64,000 nucleotides of DNA from Bacteroidota bacterium (lineage in GTDB: Bacteria > Bacteroidota > Bacteroidia > Bacteroidales > Prolixibacteraceae): positions 19,245 to 83,244 of the forward strand of contig JAJRSD010000051.1 in the NCBI GenBank assembly GCA_024278975.1, in the 5' to 3' direction. This document shows positions 63,648 through 64,000 of the stretch, in pieces. The notes below the pieces were generated by a model. The model was not told the origin of the DNA. It did not search any database and saw only the letters and a program-made list of their open reading frames with translations. Each line of letters begins with the position of its first letter. Within the stretch, counting starts at the first letter, position 1. Both the position numbers and the translations under genes were made by a program.

Positions 63648-64000
63648 TTTTATAATAATCAATGAAAAGGTAAAAATAGAAAAGTTTATATTTAATTCCT
63701 ATTAATAAAAATTTTAGGTGAATATTTTTTAGAACCCATTTTGTTGTGAATTGAAAGATGGATATTTTACAGATTATTTGTTTTGATATTTAATAATAGT
63801 TTGGCAATAATTTATTTTTTCTCCCACCACGTTTCAATGCCATGTAGTTATAGATATATTTAGAGTCTGCTGATTTTTCAACAATAATTACATAAAGCGC
63901 ATTATATCAACAATATATGTTGATATCTTATGCAAATAATATGTGTCAAAATGCAAGGAATTGATTAAATTGTACTCAAAACATTTGCATTTATGATAAA
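63648..64000. other. Gene-free AT-rich edge region
   Basis: 353 bp without a coding sequence, upstream of tssN. It holds a palindrome (63904-63926) and probably the tssN promoter. Nothing else recognised; genes to the right lie outside the window. Confidence 0.5.
63904..63926. promoter_or_regulatory. Operator-like palindrome
   Basis: ATATCAACA and TGTTGATAT, perfect 9-bp arms with a 5-nt centre. Length and spacing suit a dimeric regulator binding site. It lies about 256 bp from the tssN start, and may belong to a gene beyond the edge. Confidence 0.45.

Overview
The window looks like chromosomal DNA of a member of the Bacteroidota. The gene content resembles the fibre-degrading, fermentative Marinilabiliales/Prolixibacteraceae type, but that finer placement is inference. 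The supporting evidence is AT-rich DNA, genes mostly lacking Shine-Dalgarno sites, several promoter-like matches to the Bacteroidota consensus (TTG/TTTG, about 19-20 nt, TAnnTTTG), family types common in this phylum (OmpP1/FadL porin, DUF1080, NIPSNAP, secreted M55 and M3 peptidases) and a Bacteroidota-type (subtype iii) T6SS with TssN and TssO. No rRNA, tRNA, insertion sequence or CRISPR array was seen.

Layout. 1-0.96 kb: end of a secreted metallophosphoesterase gene broken by a frameshift. 1.0-8.0 kb: an acetate/acetyl-CoA block on the minus strand, holding a sirtuin deacylase, an ADP-forming acyl-CoA synthetase fused to a GNAT acetyltransferase, an OFA-type carboxylate transporter and AMP-forming acetyl-CoA synthetase. 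8.5-10.5 kb: phosphate butyryltransferase and butyrate kinase, facing a LacI regulator. 11.5-16.1 kb: a defence-like island with an AAA ATPase under a perfect 15-bp inverted repeat and a 977-residue primase-helicase-phospholipase D protein of the TOTE conflict-system type. 16.2-21.5 kb: a nucleotide-sugar/L-sugar operon with a plant-like GDP-mannose 3,5-epimerase, a nucleotidyltransferase-GHMP kinase-like fusion, mannose-1-phosphate guanylyltransferase, a FucP-type permease and a RhaM-type mutarotase. 21.7-29.9 kb: zinc-ribbon protein, Dcp-like peptidase, small lipoprotein, MscS channel, a decayed efflux locus next to a fold-back element, and MiaB. 30.1-34.4 kb: a hemicellulose-type operon (GH5, CE15 esterase, GH5-like lipoprotein, DUF1080). 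34.5-47.6 kb: housekeeping and envelope genes (DUF4412 protein, rhamnulokinase, hemolysin III, VOC protein, methyltransferase, M55 peptidase, PepT, ProS, a Tyr/Gly- and Ser-rich lipoprotein, FadL porin). 47.8-53.5 kb: UDP-glucose dehydrogenase, GH10 xylanase, hydrolase, NIPSNAP protein, aldo/keto reductase. 53.8-63.6 kb: a T6SS cluster, tssG-tssK-tssE-tssF plus a nine-PKD secreted protein on the plus strand and tssN-tssO on the minus strand.

How the genes may work together. The first 8 kb contains both writer (GNAT) and eraser (sirtuin) of a lysine-acetylation switch next to its classical target, acetyl-CoA synthetase, whose target lysine motif is intact. Ptb-Buk next door suggests acyl-phosphate fermentation. 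The 16-21 kb operon could make GDP-mannose, convert it to GDP-L-galactose and import/isomerise L-galactose or L-fucose-like sugars. The T6SS cluster supplies baseplate and membrane-complex parts; sheath, Hcp, ClpV and VgrG are not in this window and may lie beyond its right edge.
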